This document shows positions 55,487 through 64,000 of a DNA stretch of 64,000 bases, piece by piece; position 1 is the stretch's first letter; each line of letters opens with the position of its first letter. The notes under the pieces were generated by a model. It had not been told where the DNA came from, made no database searches, and saw only the letters and a list, made by a program, of their open reading frames with translations. The translations under genes were made by a program, and so were the position numbers. The DNA is from Poa pratensis (taxonomy: Eukaryota > Streptophyta > Magnoliopsida > Poales > Poaceae), in NCBI GenBank assembly GCA_947311845.1, contig CAMZMU010000075.1, positions 18,141,366 to 18,205,365 of the forward strand, given 5' to 3'.

Positions 55487-56175
55487 TCTGCTGACAGCAC
55501 ACATACTCTCTTTAACCTCTCCTAAGTCCCAACACATACTTACATACGGGTCTCGTTTCTTTGTGTGACATCTCTTCGTTGAATCAGTTCCTGGGAGACG
55601 GGAAGCAGGCACTCGGGTCCTGCCTGATGCTCTCAGCTTGTGGTTTCAGGTTCCAAGCCTTGTATCAATGCCACTAAAGGCTTACACATTTCTCGCTACC
55701 CTAGAACACCCTGGATGGAATAGAACGACGACGTTGCCATTCTGCTGTTCGTTTGCGTCTTCGCAACAGGGTAGATTTCTTCTACGGGCAGACATCTCGT
55801 CATGTCTTATATTGAAGTCACGATATCTTGAGGCATGAAAATCGTCGCGAGGAATAATGTGCAAGCCAACTAAATTATGCGCATCGCAAGTGCAAATTTC
55901 TTTCCTGTTGCCTTCCATTCCTATTCCATTTCAACGACAATGAACTGAGCTGGCTATATATATTGAGCTCTCGTGCCAAGGAAGAATGAGATGTGATGGT
56001 TTATATTGAGCTTGTGGTACAACTGAGACTCCTAATTAATGACTACCTCGGAGTTTTGGTGGACTTATTTAAGTATATACTAGTATATCCCTTGTGCTAG
56101 CTTGGCAAAAATATAAACACATACAAAAGCATACCTCAGCTATACTGAAACGACACACCGGCGATGTGCCGATCC
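55487..56175. repeat. Segmental duplication block Y, copy C
   Basis: This is the paralogue of 22593-23280, with scattered substitutions and a few indels (for example about 10 extra bases near 55935). It joins block Z directly, as in copy B. Confidence 0.88.
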
Positions 56176-56526
56176 TGCACATTGCTTTCTTCATTTGAGA
56201 AAGCGGTTTATGAAGTATATTAAGCTAAGCTACAAGTTCGTCACTTGACTAGGATATAGTGAAATATTTGCACATGAATATAGACACGCTTAAAGCATCT
56301 CAATATCTACTTGTATGTCATGTCCCTTAGCCTAGCTTGATAAAAATATAAACACATATTTGCACGTCCAACGGGACTTTCAAGCCTTTGAAAAGGGGCA
56401 TCTAATGACAAAAAACTGATGCTACCAAATATGTTTGAATCTTATTACAGCTAGAAGCTCATCAATCTTATACCAGAGAATAGATACACACTGAATCTTG
56501 CTGCATGGTCAAACATTAACAAACTT
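56176..56526. repeat. Segmental duplication block Z, copy C, start only
   Basis: It matches 1275-1640 and 23281-23640 with more divergence than A and B show to each other. Homology stops after CAAACATTAACAAAC. Confidence 0.85.
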
Positions 56527-57188
56527 GTGAACCCATGTGAGATTTAGTAAGTCGCGCAACACTGCAACTTATATATGGCTATTCTTTTAAGGTCCGGTGA
56601 GACACAAACAGGCAAAAGCTATCTTCTATCATTGCTGGTTCATGTATCCTCAAATGTATGAACAAGAATAAAGTATATACTCTATCGGTCAATCAAAAAT
56701 TCTTATAATTTGGCGGAGAAAAAAATTCGACTTTATACATCACCTAGTATTACAGTTTTACACGGTTGTTAGGGAGGCAGAGTGCTAGACCACTGCACTG
56801 AACTACATAGCCGGTGGAAAAGGAGGATGATGACTCCCATGGCTTCCCACCCCTTAACTCCTCCACCACGCCCACCACGCCGAAATGGATAGCGTCGAGG
56901 CTACCTCTGCGGCACTGAAGGTGATTGCCTTTGGCGTGGCCACATGGGAAGTCAGATCTCGGATGCAAAGGATGCCACTGGAGTCACCCGTGGGCCGAGG
57001 TTTGCTTATCTACGCGCGTGTGAAGCGTCGCACGACACTCGTATTGACTTCTTCCTCGTGCACGTCTTCTCGTCCTTCCCTCGAGCATGGCCGAGCCGCA
57101 GCTGCCTCTGGCCGCGGCGACGGCGACGGCGAGGAGAAACTTAACTTGGGGGGGGGGGGGGGGGGGGGTGCGGGGGTCTCCGACGGCA
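56527..57188. other. Unassigned sequence up to the assembly gap
   Basis: The interval is partly GC-rich from 56800 on. Short open frames exist but none is recognisable. A run of 21 G (57148-57168) lies just before the gap. Confidence 0.45.
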
Positions 57189-57578
57189 NNNNNNNNNNNN
57201 NNNNNNNNNNNNNNNNNNNNNNNNNNNNNNNNNNNNNNNNNNNNNNNNNNNNNNNNNNNNNNNNNNNNNNNNNNNNNNNNNNNNNNNNNNNNNNNNNNNN
57301 NNNNNNNNNNNNNNNNNNNNNNNNNNNNNNNNNNNNNNNNNNNNNNNNNNNNNNNNNNNNNNNNNNNNNNNNNNNNNNNNNNNNNNNNNNNNNNNNNNNN
57401 NNNNNNNNNNNNNNNNNNNNNNNNNNNNNNNNNNNNNNNNNNNNNNNNNNNNNNNNNNNNNNNNNNNNNNNNNNNNNNNNNNNNNNNNNNNNNNNNNNNN
57501 NNNNNNNNNNNNNNNNNNNNNNNNNNNNNNNNNNNNNNNNNNNNNNNNNNNNNNNNNNNNNNNNNNNNNNNNNNNNNN
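57189..57578. other. Assembly gap (390 N)
   Basis: Unknown bases. Any open frame crossing it is meaningless. Confidence 1.
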
Positions 57579-57579
57579 A

Positions 57580-58100
57580 CTAGCAAACTGCCCGTGCGTT
57601 GCAACGGGGTAGAATGAATCAATACATGCTGACAACCCCGTTGTTTCAGCACAAAGTATTCCTGTTGAAAAAGAAGAAAAGAACGACTTTCCAAAAAAAA
57701 TTGTTGCATCATGGTTATCTGGAAAGAATGTTGACTACAAAACCTATGCTCGTTTGTACCTAAGCAACATAAATTTATGGGAAGTGCCAAATCAAGAATT
57801 CGAACCCGGCATCAAGCTTATGCATCAGTCTAGAAGGTAAACACATAACTTCTTAGATGATCCCATCTGCACTTAGCCTAGGCGCTGATAATAATTTAGC
57901 TCTCTCTCTCAATTTGCACAATACAAATCTAGAAGTCAGGAAAGTGAACTCAACAACAAACCAGTGGGTTTGATATTATTTTCTCTAGATCTTTTAAAAA
58001 GCAATTTCATTTGAAAAAAAATGCACGCTGCTTCCATGTTAATAAATACAGCAATTTCAATACACTTCGCATTGACCAATATATTAAAAAATTATGGCGA
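57580..58100 (-). mobile_element. Helitron 3' end, element extends to the right
   Basis: On the plus strand A|CTAGCAAACTGCCCGTGCG is followed by TTGCAACGGGG. Its complement is the well-known grass Helitron 3' terminus: CCCGTTGCAACGCACGGGC hairpin, then AGTTTGCTAG and T. The 5' end is not identified, so the right coordinate is a guess. The gap hides the left flank. Confidence 0.75.
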
Positions 58101-58370
58101 ATAGCTCAGGTACTACATCTTTTCACGCTATTCACTGGAGAACGACATCGTTCGATGAAATAGCTCAGAGGCGACAGTTGGAACGGCCCAAATAGCGACG
58201 GCCCGATACGGCTCTTTAAGCCCTTAAACGGAAGGAAACTGTCAGCTTCAATTTGGATTATGTGAGCTGGGCTGTTAGAACGCGGGCCCACCAGCGACCG
58301 TTGGTACGCGGGACCCACTGTGGGCCAACTGAGACAGGACCCACCACTTATCCACGTCAACCTTATCCAT

Positions 58371-58378
58371 TTATAAAG
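58371..58378 (+). promoter_or_regulatory. Putative TATA box of the GRF-zinc-finger pseudogene
   Basis: CATTTATAAAGAGGC lies about 130 bp upstream of ATG 58508, followed by a C/T-rich leader. Confidence 0.5.
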
Positions 58379-58507
58379 AGGCAGAGTGATCCCCGCTCCC
58401 GTGGTCCTGCCCTGCCCCCGGCATTAAACCGTTGCCTCTCTTCCTCTGTTCTTTCCGCGCACCTTCTTCTTTCTCTTCTCCGGCAACGTCCACGGCGGCG
58501 GCGAAGG

Positions 58508-59020
58508 ATGTCGAGCTCCGCTTCTTGGCTCCCAGAATCATGGCCGCTTTATGGAGAAGTCCCGATGACTAGATGCCCCGGACTGCCCTCGCCTAGATCC
58601 ACTTAAGCGCTTACATGTGTGCGCTCGACGAGGGCAATGTCGGTCGGGAATTTGTCAAATGCGAGAGCGCCCCCGCATCGTGGAAGGATGGGAAGGTAGG
58701 GTTTGTCCTGATTTGTCTCGATTTGGCCTGAATTTGATTTTGCACTATGGATTTGGAAATTAGTGTTTTCGTTCCCCTTTTCAGGATTTGGCGAATGCGG
58801 CTATTTTGTGTGGATGGACAAGTACATTCGCGATCGAGGGCTTCAGTTGAATTGCTGCCCCATTCAGGGGCCCCCAATCCAGGAGGCTGCCATCTCTCTG
58901 CTGTGGAGGAGGAGATCTCATACAGAGCCGATCGTCCTCCATTGGAGGATTTTTTGGTGAATAGGGAGTTGCAGAAATTGAAAGATGTTGAAGAAGCAGT
59001 TGAGCCAGCTTGTGGGAATT
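58508..59020 (+). pseudogene. GRF-type zinc-finger protein pseudogene
   Basis: Exon 1 (58508-58695, donor AAG|GTAGGG) begins MSSSASWLPESWPLYGEVPM. After one or more frameshifts it reads DCPRLDPLKRL and NVGREFVKCESAPASWKDGK. Exon 2 (from 58785 after TTTTCAG) has GFGECGYFVWMDKYIRDRG. Cys spacing with GREFVKC and C-x-YF-x-W-x-D-x-YI is the GRF zinc-finger pattern. In the small grass family I recall, this domain is followed by a coiled coil and a C-terminal hydrophobic segment. Remnants of these (RELQKLKDVEEAVE, then AGAILCVYHC) occur in another frame up to about 59090. Frameshifts make it non-functional. Function of the family is not known to me. Confidence 0.7.
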
Positions 59021-59089
59021 GAAGAAGCAGTCAAACATGATGGCCGGAGCAATTTTATGTGTGTATCATTGCATTTATTTGGTGTATCT

Positions 59090-59431
59090 TTGTCGTTCGA
59101 ATTAGAAATTTCGATTTAGGAGTTGGGGATTTCGATTTAGGAGTTGTTTGTCTTATGAAAGAATTGTTTATTCGACTAAATTAGCTCTGAAATCAGTTAA
59201 ACACGAGGGTGGGGGATCCCCAGCTCCGGCTTGTACATATGGTAGGGTAGGGTGGAGATCCCGCCGGCGGTGCCTTGGAGGAGGTTGTGCTGGTGGCGGG
59301 TGGTTTTGGTGTCGGTGCGGCCTTCTCCGGCGGTGGAGCTCCTCGGGGCTCGTCGTCGTCGCGCTCGACTTGCAGGTGCTCGAGGCCCGGTGCGGTGCTC
59401 GAGTTCCTCTGCCTCCCGTCGGATCGTGGTG
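59090..59431. other. Short GC-rich flank, target of the third LTR element
   Basis: No recognised gene. It ends with GCGGC (59432-59436), which should be the target duplication of the following LTR element. Confidence 0.45.
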
Positions 59432-61026
59432 GCGGCTGATACGTCTCAAACGTATCTATAATTTTTGATGTTCCATGCTTGTTTTATACCAATTGCTACA
59501 TGTTTTGCATCTACTTTATATCACTTTTATACATTTTTTGGGACTAACCTATTAACAAGATGCCGAAGTGCCAGTTCCTGTTTTCTGCTGTTTTTGTATT
59601 CCAGAAAAGCTAGTCTGGAAATATTCTCGGAATTGGACGAAACTACACGGGGGTCCCTATTTTTCCAGAACACCTGACGGAGCGAAGGAAGCAGAGGAGG
59701 GCCACCAGGAGGCCACACGCACCTAGGGCGCGGCCCCCCCTGCGCCCCTAGGGTGGTGTGGGCCCCTCGGGGGTCCGCAGCCGCCGCCCTTTCGCCTACT
59801 TATTCCCCCCGACGCGAAAACCCTAAGTACCTGAGCAAATATCCACGAAAAGATCCAGAGACGCCGCCGTCGTCAACCCTAGCTCGGGAGGGTTCAGAAC
59901 CTCTTCCCGGCACCCTGCCGGAGAGGGGAATCGTCACCGGAGGCTTCTACATCGCCATGCCTGCCTCCGGAGTGATGCGTGAGTAGTTCATCCTTGGACT
60001 ACGGGTCCATAGCAGTAGCTAGATGGTTGTCTCTCCACTTTGTGCCATCATGTTTAGATCTTGTGAGCTGCCCTACATGATCAAGATCATATTATTGTAA
60101 TGCTACATGTTGTGTTTGCTGGGATCCGATGAATATTGAATATTATGTCAAGTTGATTATCAATCTATCTTATATGTTATTTAAGATCTTGCATGCTTTC
60201 CGTTACTCGTAGATGCTTTGGCCAAGTAGATGCTTGTAACTCCAAGAGAGAGTATTTATGCTAGATAGTGGGTTCATGTCTCCGTTTAACCTGGGACAGT
60301 GACAGAAAGTTCTAAGGTTGTGGATGTGCTGTTGCCACTAGGGATAACCTAACGATGCTATGTCCACGGCATATGTGTTTGTTTACATTACGCACTTTAC
60401 TTAATGCAATTATCCGTTGCTTGCAACTTAATACCAACGGGGGACTCGGATGACAACCCGGCGGTGGATTATTAGTCATAGATGCTGTTGGATAACGATC
60501 TATGTATTATGTCGTAATGCCCAATTAAATATCATAGTAGTCAACATGTCATGTATATGCATTGTCATGCGCTCACTATTCGTCAATTGCCCAGCTGTAA
60601 TTTGTTCACCCAACATGTTAGTTATCTTTTATGGAGAGACACCACTAGTGAACTGTGGACCCCGGTCCATTCTTTTACACTGATTAAACAACCACAAACT
60701 GCAAACTGTTCCTTTTTCATTCTCTGCAATTTAATACTCATTTTCCACACCATACGTTTAATCCTTTGTTTTCAGCAAGCCAGTGAGATTGACAACCTCA
60801 CTGTTTCGTTGGGGCAAAGTAGTTTGATTGTGTTGTGTGCAGATTCCACGTCAACAGTCCAGACTCCCTGCGACAGCTATTTTTCTGGCGCCGTTGACAA
60901 CCTTCTGAAGAGTTGCTGCTCCTACTGGTTCGATAACCTTGGTTTCTTTCTGAGGGAAAACTTGCTGCTGACTACATCATACCTTCCTCTTGGGGTCTCC
61001 CAACGAACGTGTGTTTCACGTCATCA

Positions 61027-61125
61027 AGCTATTTTTCTGGCGCCGTTGCCGGGGAGTAGAAGTTCTTCAGCAGCTCCTGTCTCCCGTCAACAGCTATTTT
61101 TCTGGCGCCGTTGCCGGGGAGACAG
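61027..61125 (+). other. Iterated primer-binding sites of the third LTR element
   Basis: TGGCGCCGTTGCCGGGGAG occurs at 61038 and 61103, 65 bp apart, each preceded by AGCTATTTTTC. A third copy, TGGCGCCGTTGACAACC preceded by CAGCTATTTTTC, lies inside the LTR at 60886. Confidence 0.92.
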
Positions 61126-61288
61126 CAGTCTTCTGCAAGGGGAGTTTCACGCTTCCAATCTCTTTACTTTGTTTTTGTCTTGCTTAGTTTATTTTATTTT
61201 ATCTTGTTTGCTTTCAATTATCAAAAACACAAAAAAATTAGTTACTTGCATTTAGTTTATTTTCAGTTTTGTTTTCTGTTAGTTATCA

Positions 61289-62047
61289 TGTCTGGTTCGG
61301 CTCATCATGTTTTGGTTCCTGAAGTTGAGGTTCGATCTTTTAAGCAACAAAGTGGAGAAAGTTTGAAAGATGCTTGGTATAGAATCAGCGATGCTCATCG
61401 TAGGTGTGCTAAAAAATATTCCACTATGATCCTGCTTAGAAATTTTTATGTTGGCATAACTAGCTGGTATAGATATGTCTTGGACACTTTGAGGGAGGTA
61501 ACTTTCTTGGTACCCTGCGTTGGAAGCTAGTTATATTATTGAGAGCCTAGTAGGAACACCACCTGTTAGTAACATTAAAAATGAGATCACCTTGGAAGAT
61601 GTTATAAAGAAATTGGAGTCTATAGAGAAAAATTTGCCAAATCTCCTTGATAGTACTAGCAAAGTTGATGAATCACTGGGAACCATTAATGAAAGAATTG
61701 CTGTTTTAGAAACTAGTACTATTCAAGATAATCAAAATCTTAGGATTGGTGAATTAGAGGAGGCTATGGATGTAATAAGTTCTACTTTTACCTCTATTAA
61801 AACTAAAAGCAAAAGGCTTTTGTGGGGAGAGCAAAAATTTATGTATGTTCCAAAAATTTCTAAACCAAAACCCACGGGTGCGTTTAAAACGGATAACGTG
61901 TTCAATGAGCTTGAGGGTAAGTCACATAATGGTCTATTTAAATTTTCTTCCCAAGAATTACGTAAACTGAAAAGTCCTAATGTGACAAACCCTGTTCTTG
62001 ATGAAGCTTTTGATGAATTAGACCTTTCTTCACTTGGTAATACTTGA
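61289..62047 (+). pseudogene. Gag-like and coiled-coil coding module with a frameshift
   Basis: ATG 61289 opens MSGSAHHVLVPEVEVRSF. A Gag-like block follows (GESLKDAWYRISDAHRRC, ILLRNFYVGITSWYRYVLDT). The frame breaks near 61510 and continues one base away with ASYIIESLVGTPP. Next come a Glu/Lys/Leu-rich stretch likely to form a coiled coil (LEDVIKKLESIEKNLPNLL, INERIAVLETSTIQD) and the C-terminus DEAFDELDLSSLGNT. No zinc knuckle or enzyme is present. It may be a shortened Gag that helps package a parasitic RNA; that is inference. Confidence 0.7.
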
Positions 62048-64000
62048 TGCATGCTTTGTGCCTAGCTAAAAGGCGTTAAAGAAAAGCGCTTATGGGAGGC
62101 AACCCATTTTATTTTTCTGCAATTTTTCTTTTATTGAGTCAAGGTGTTTTTACTTCTGTAGCAACTCCTTTGTATCTTTATTTTCTCGCATTGTTGTGCC
62201 AAGAGTAGCCTCTAATGATAAGATGATGCTTAATTTTGATTGCTGCGCAGAAACAGATTTTTGCTGTTCACTGTACGAAATTCCTAAAATCACCAGATTG
62301 TTAATTAAATCTGAAATTTTTGTGCGTAATCTTTATGAATGTCTGAAACTTTCATTAGTTCAGAGTTTCTCGATCTGAGCGTCGTAAGTGCCTCGAAAAA
62401 ATTCGTCTTTGCGGACTGTTCTGTTTTAGACAGATTATGCCTTTTTATTTTTGCATTCTCTCTTTTACTAGTGTTGAGTGAAATTCTTTTTTGGGTGGAA
62501 GAGCTTCACATAACATCAGTGGCTGTAGCTAATGTTTAAAGTAACAAATCATATTGCGTCTTTATAGAACATGTGAATTTTTGATTATGCACTAACCCTC
62601 TAATGAGATCTACTTTGAGTTTGGTGTGACGGAAGTTTTCAAGGGTCAAGAGAGAAGGATGATATAATAGGATCAAGAAGAGTGAAGAGCTTAAGCTTGG
62701 GGAGGCTCCCATGGATCTCCCCAGCATATTTCAAGAAGACTCAAGCGTCTAAGCTTGGGGATGCCCAAGGCATCCCCTTCTTCATCGTCAAAATTATCAG
62801 GTCATCTCTAGTGAAACTATATTTTAATTCTTTCACATCATATGTGCTTTTCTTGGAGCGTCTGTGTGCTTTTATTTTCAGTATTGCTTTTATTTTCAAT
62901 AAAGCTTGACTGGACCCTAGCATTCTTGATTGGGAGAGAGACACGCTCCGCTTTTTCATGAGAATACTCCTATTCTTCACTTATATTTGTTGAGTATTCA
63001 TATCTAGCGCTGTTCAGCTTTTAGCTCTTGTTTTCATGTATCTCTTGTCAGAGCTATTAGCTTTCTTTTGTAGAAAGTACTCTCTTGCTTCACTTATATT
63101 TGTTTGGAGAGTTGATGAAATAAATTGATTGGTGTTTGGTTGGTTCAGAAAATGTTGCATGTGGTAATTGGTATAAGGAAAAACTTGCTTAATCTTGTAG
63201 ATCACTAAAATGGATAACTTGATGCTTGTCAATTGTTTTGAGTTAACAAGTAGATCATGATTAAATTGTGCATCACATGAGTTAAGCCTATTAGTGAAGA
63301 ACTACCGTAAAGCTTGTTGAAAATTTGGTTTGCATCGGTGGTACCTCTAAGGTCTAGATATTTTCTAATAACAGGGTTTGGTTAACAAGGAAGACGGTAT
63401 GAAGTCTTATAACGTTTGCAATATGTTTGTCATATAAAACTTGGTGTACGGGTTGATATTCTTGTTTGCTTACATAACCTTGCTAGCCTAAACTCTGTAC
63501 TGAGAGGGAATGCTTCTCGTGCATCCAAATCCTTGAGCCAAAATCCATGCCATTTGTGTCCACCATAACTACCTATATGTGGTATTTCCTTGCCACTCCA
63601 AGTAAATTTTTCATGTGCTACCTTTAAATTATTCAAAATGTTATTATTCCCTTTTTGTGTCAATGTTTACTAGCTCATGAGGAATTAGTGTGGTTATTCT
63701 TTATTCTATTTGTCGAGTGGACTTTTACACCTGGACTAGTGGCATATACATCCGCTTATCCAATAACTTGCAAAAAGAGCTGGCAACGGGGTGCCCAGTC
63801 CCAATTAATTACAACTTTAACCAATTAATTCTCTTCACACTTTTGCCCTGATTCATCAGTAAGCAATGACAAACAGTGAAATACCTGAATGTGTGTAAAC
63901 CAAAGAGAAAGAGGGATGATCTGCCTTGCTGGTAGAAATAACGTCCTTCATGGGAGCCGCTCTTAAAAGTCCGTTCGACAGGTAGAATACTGTTCTCACC
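62048..64000 (+). other. Long non-coding 3' region of the third LTR element
   Basis: It is collinear with 41231-43300 of the 7.3 kb element. Shared landmarks are GCCTAGCTAAAAGGC (62060), AAGCGCTT (62084-62091), TACTTCTGTAGCAACTCCTT, two AAGCTTGGGGA motifs (about 62694 and 62752), the 9-bp hairpin (62757-62777), and AGCTGGCAACGGGGTGCCCA (about 63779). No conserved open frame was found. Confidence 0.85.
62757..62777 (+). promoter_or_regulatory. Perfect 9-bp hairpin, second element
   Basis: GGGGATGCC, CAA, GGCATCCCC is identical to the hairpin at 41976-41996, again directly after CTAAGCTT. Confidence 0.6.

Larger units (their letters stand above)
59437..64000 (+). mobile_element. Gypsy-type non-autonomous LTR element, incomplete at the window edge
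   Basis: The 5' LTR is 59437-61026 (TGATACGTCTCAAACG to CACGTCATCA). Two primer-site units follow, then a Gag-like coding module (61289-62047) and a non-coding 3' region running past 64000. No protease, RT or integrase occurs in the visible part. It is related to the 7.3 kb element in LTR and 3' region but has a different coding module. Confidence 0.88.

Noticed and set aside
56885..57790. Long open frames crossing 57189-57578
   Set aside because: They consist largely of unknown bases from the assembly gap.

Overview
The window is a stretch of large-genome grass DNA, most probably Triticeae (wheat/Aegilops/barley/rye lineage) or a close pooid relative. The reasons are the gypsy-type LTRs beginning TGATACGTCT with a tRNA-Asp-type primer site (TGGCGCCGTTGCCGGGG), a Cassandra fragment carrying 5S rRNA-like sequence, many Stowaway MITEs (CTCCCTCCG termini), CACTA and Helitron ends of the grass type, and a decayed copy of an AP2/ERF-like family that I recall as amplified in Triticeae. 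Almost everything is repetitive or decayed. The only plausibly intact host gene is a small secreted-protein gene near 51.3 kb, and even that is unproven.

The backbone is a three-copy segmental duplication. Using block names X-Y-Z-W: copy A has X (1-415), then a foreign exo-1,3-beta-glucanase fragment in place of Y, then Z (1275-9243, split by a CACTA element) and W (17823-22460). Copy B has Y (22593-23280), Z (23281-26607) and W (26608-37437, split by nested LTRs and a second CACTA element). Copy C has X (54883-55297), Y (55487-56175) and the start of Z (56176-56526). Each copy serves as a control for the others. Intact sites in one copy give exact ends and target duplications for insertions in another: CACTA at 2717-7869, two adjacent Helitrons at 9244-12453 and 12461-17822, and a truncated LINE at 25901-26399.

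From 37.4 to 48.2 kb an AP2/ERF-like gene has been frameshifted and broken by two retroelements. One is a young 7.3 kb non-autonomous gypsy-like element (38228-45574) carrying an unrecognised 366-codon ORF. The other is a small Copia derivative whose terminal repeats are in inverted rather than direct orientation (45649-47949). From 48.2 to 54.9 kb lie MITEs, the secreted-protein gene and a 2.1 kb Mariner-like element sitting inside a Stowaway MITE. From 56.5 to 59.4 kb come unassigned DNA, a 390-N assembly gap, a Helitron 3' end and a GRF-zinc-finger pseudogene. A third gypsy-type element starts at 59437 and runs off the window.

The most unusual material is a recurring design in the gypsy-type elements: two or three iterated primer-binding-site units at the LTR/leader junction, different short coding modules, and a shared long non-coding 3' region with a perfect 9-bp hairpin next to copies of the polypurine-tract motif.
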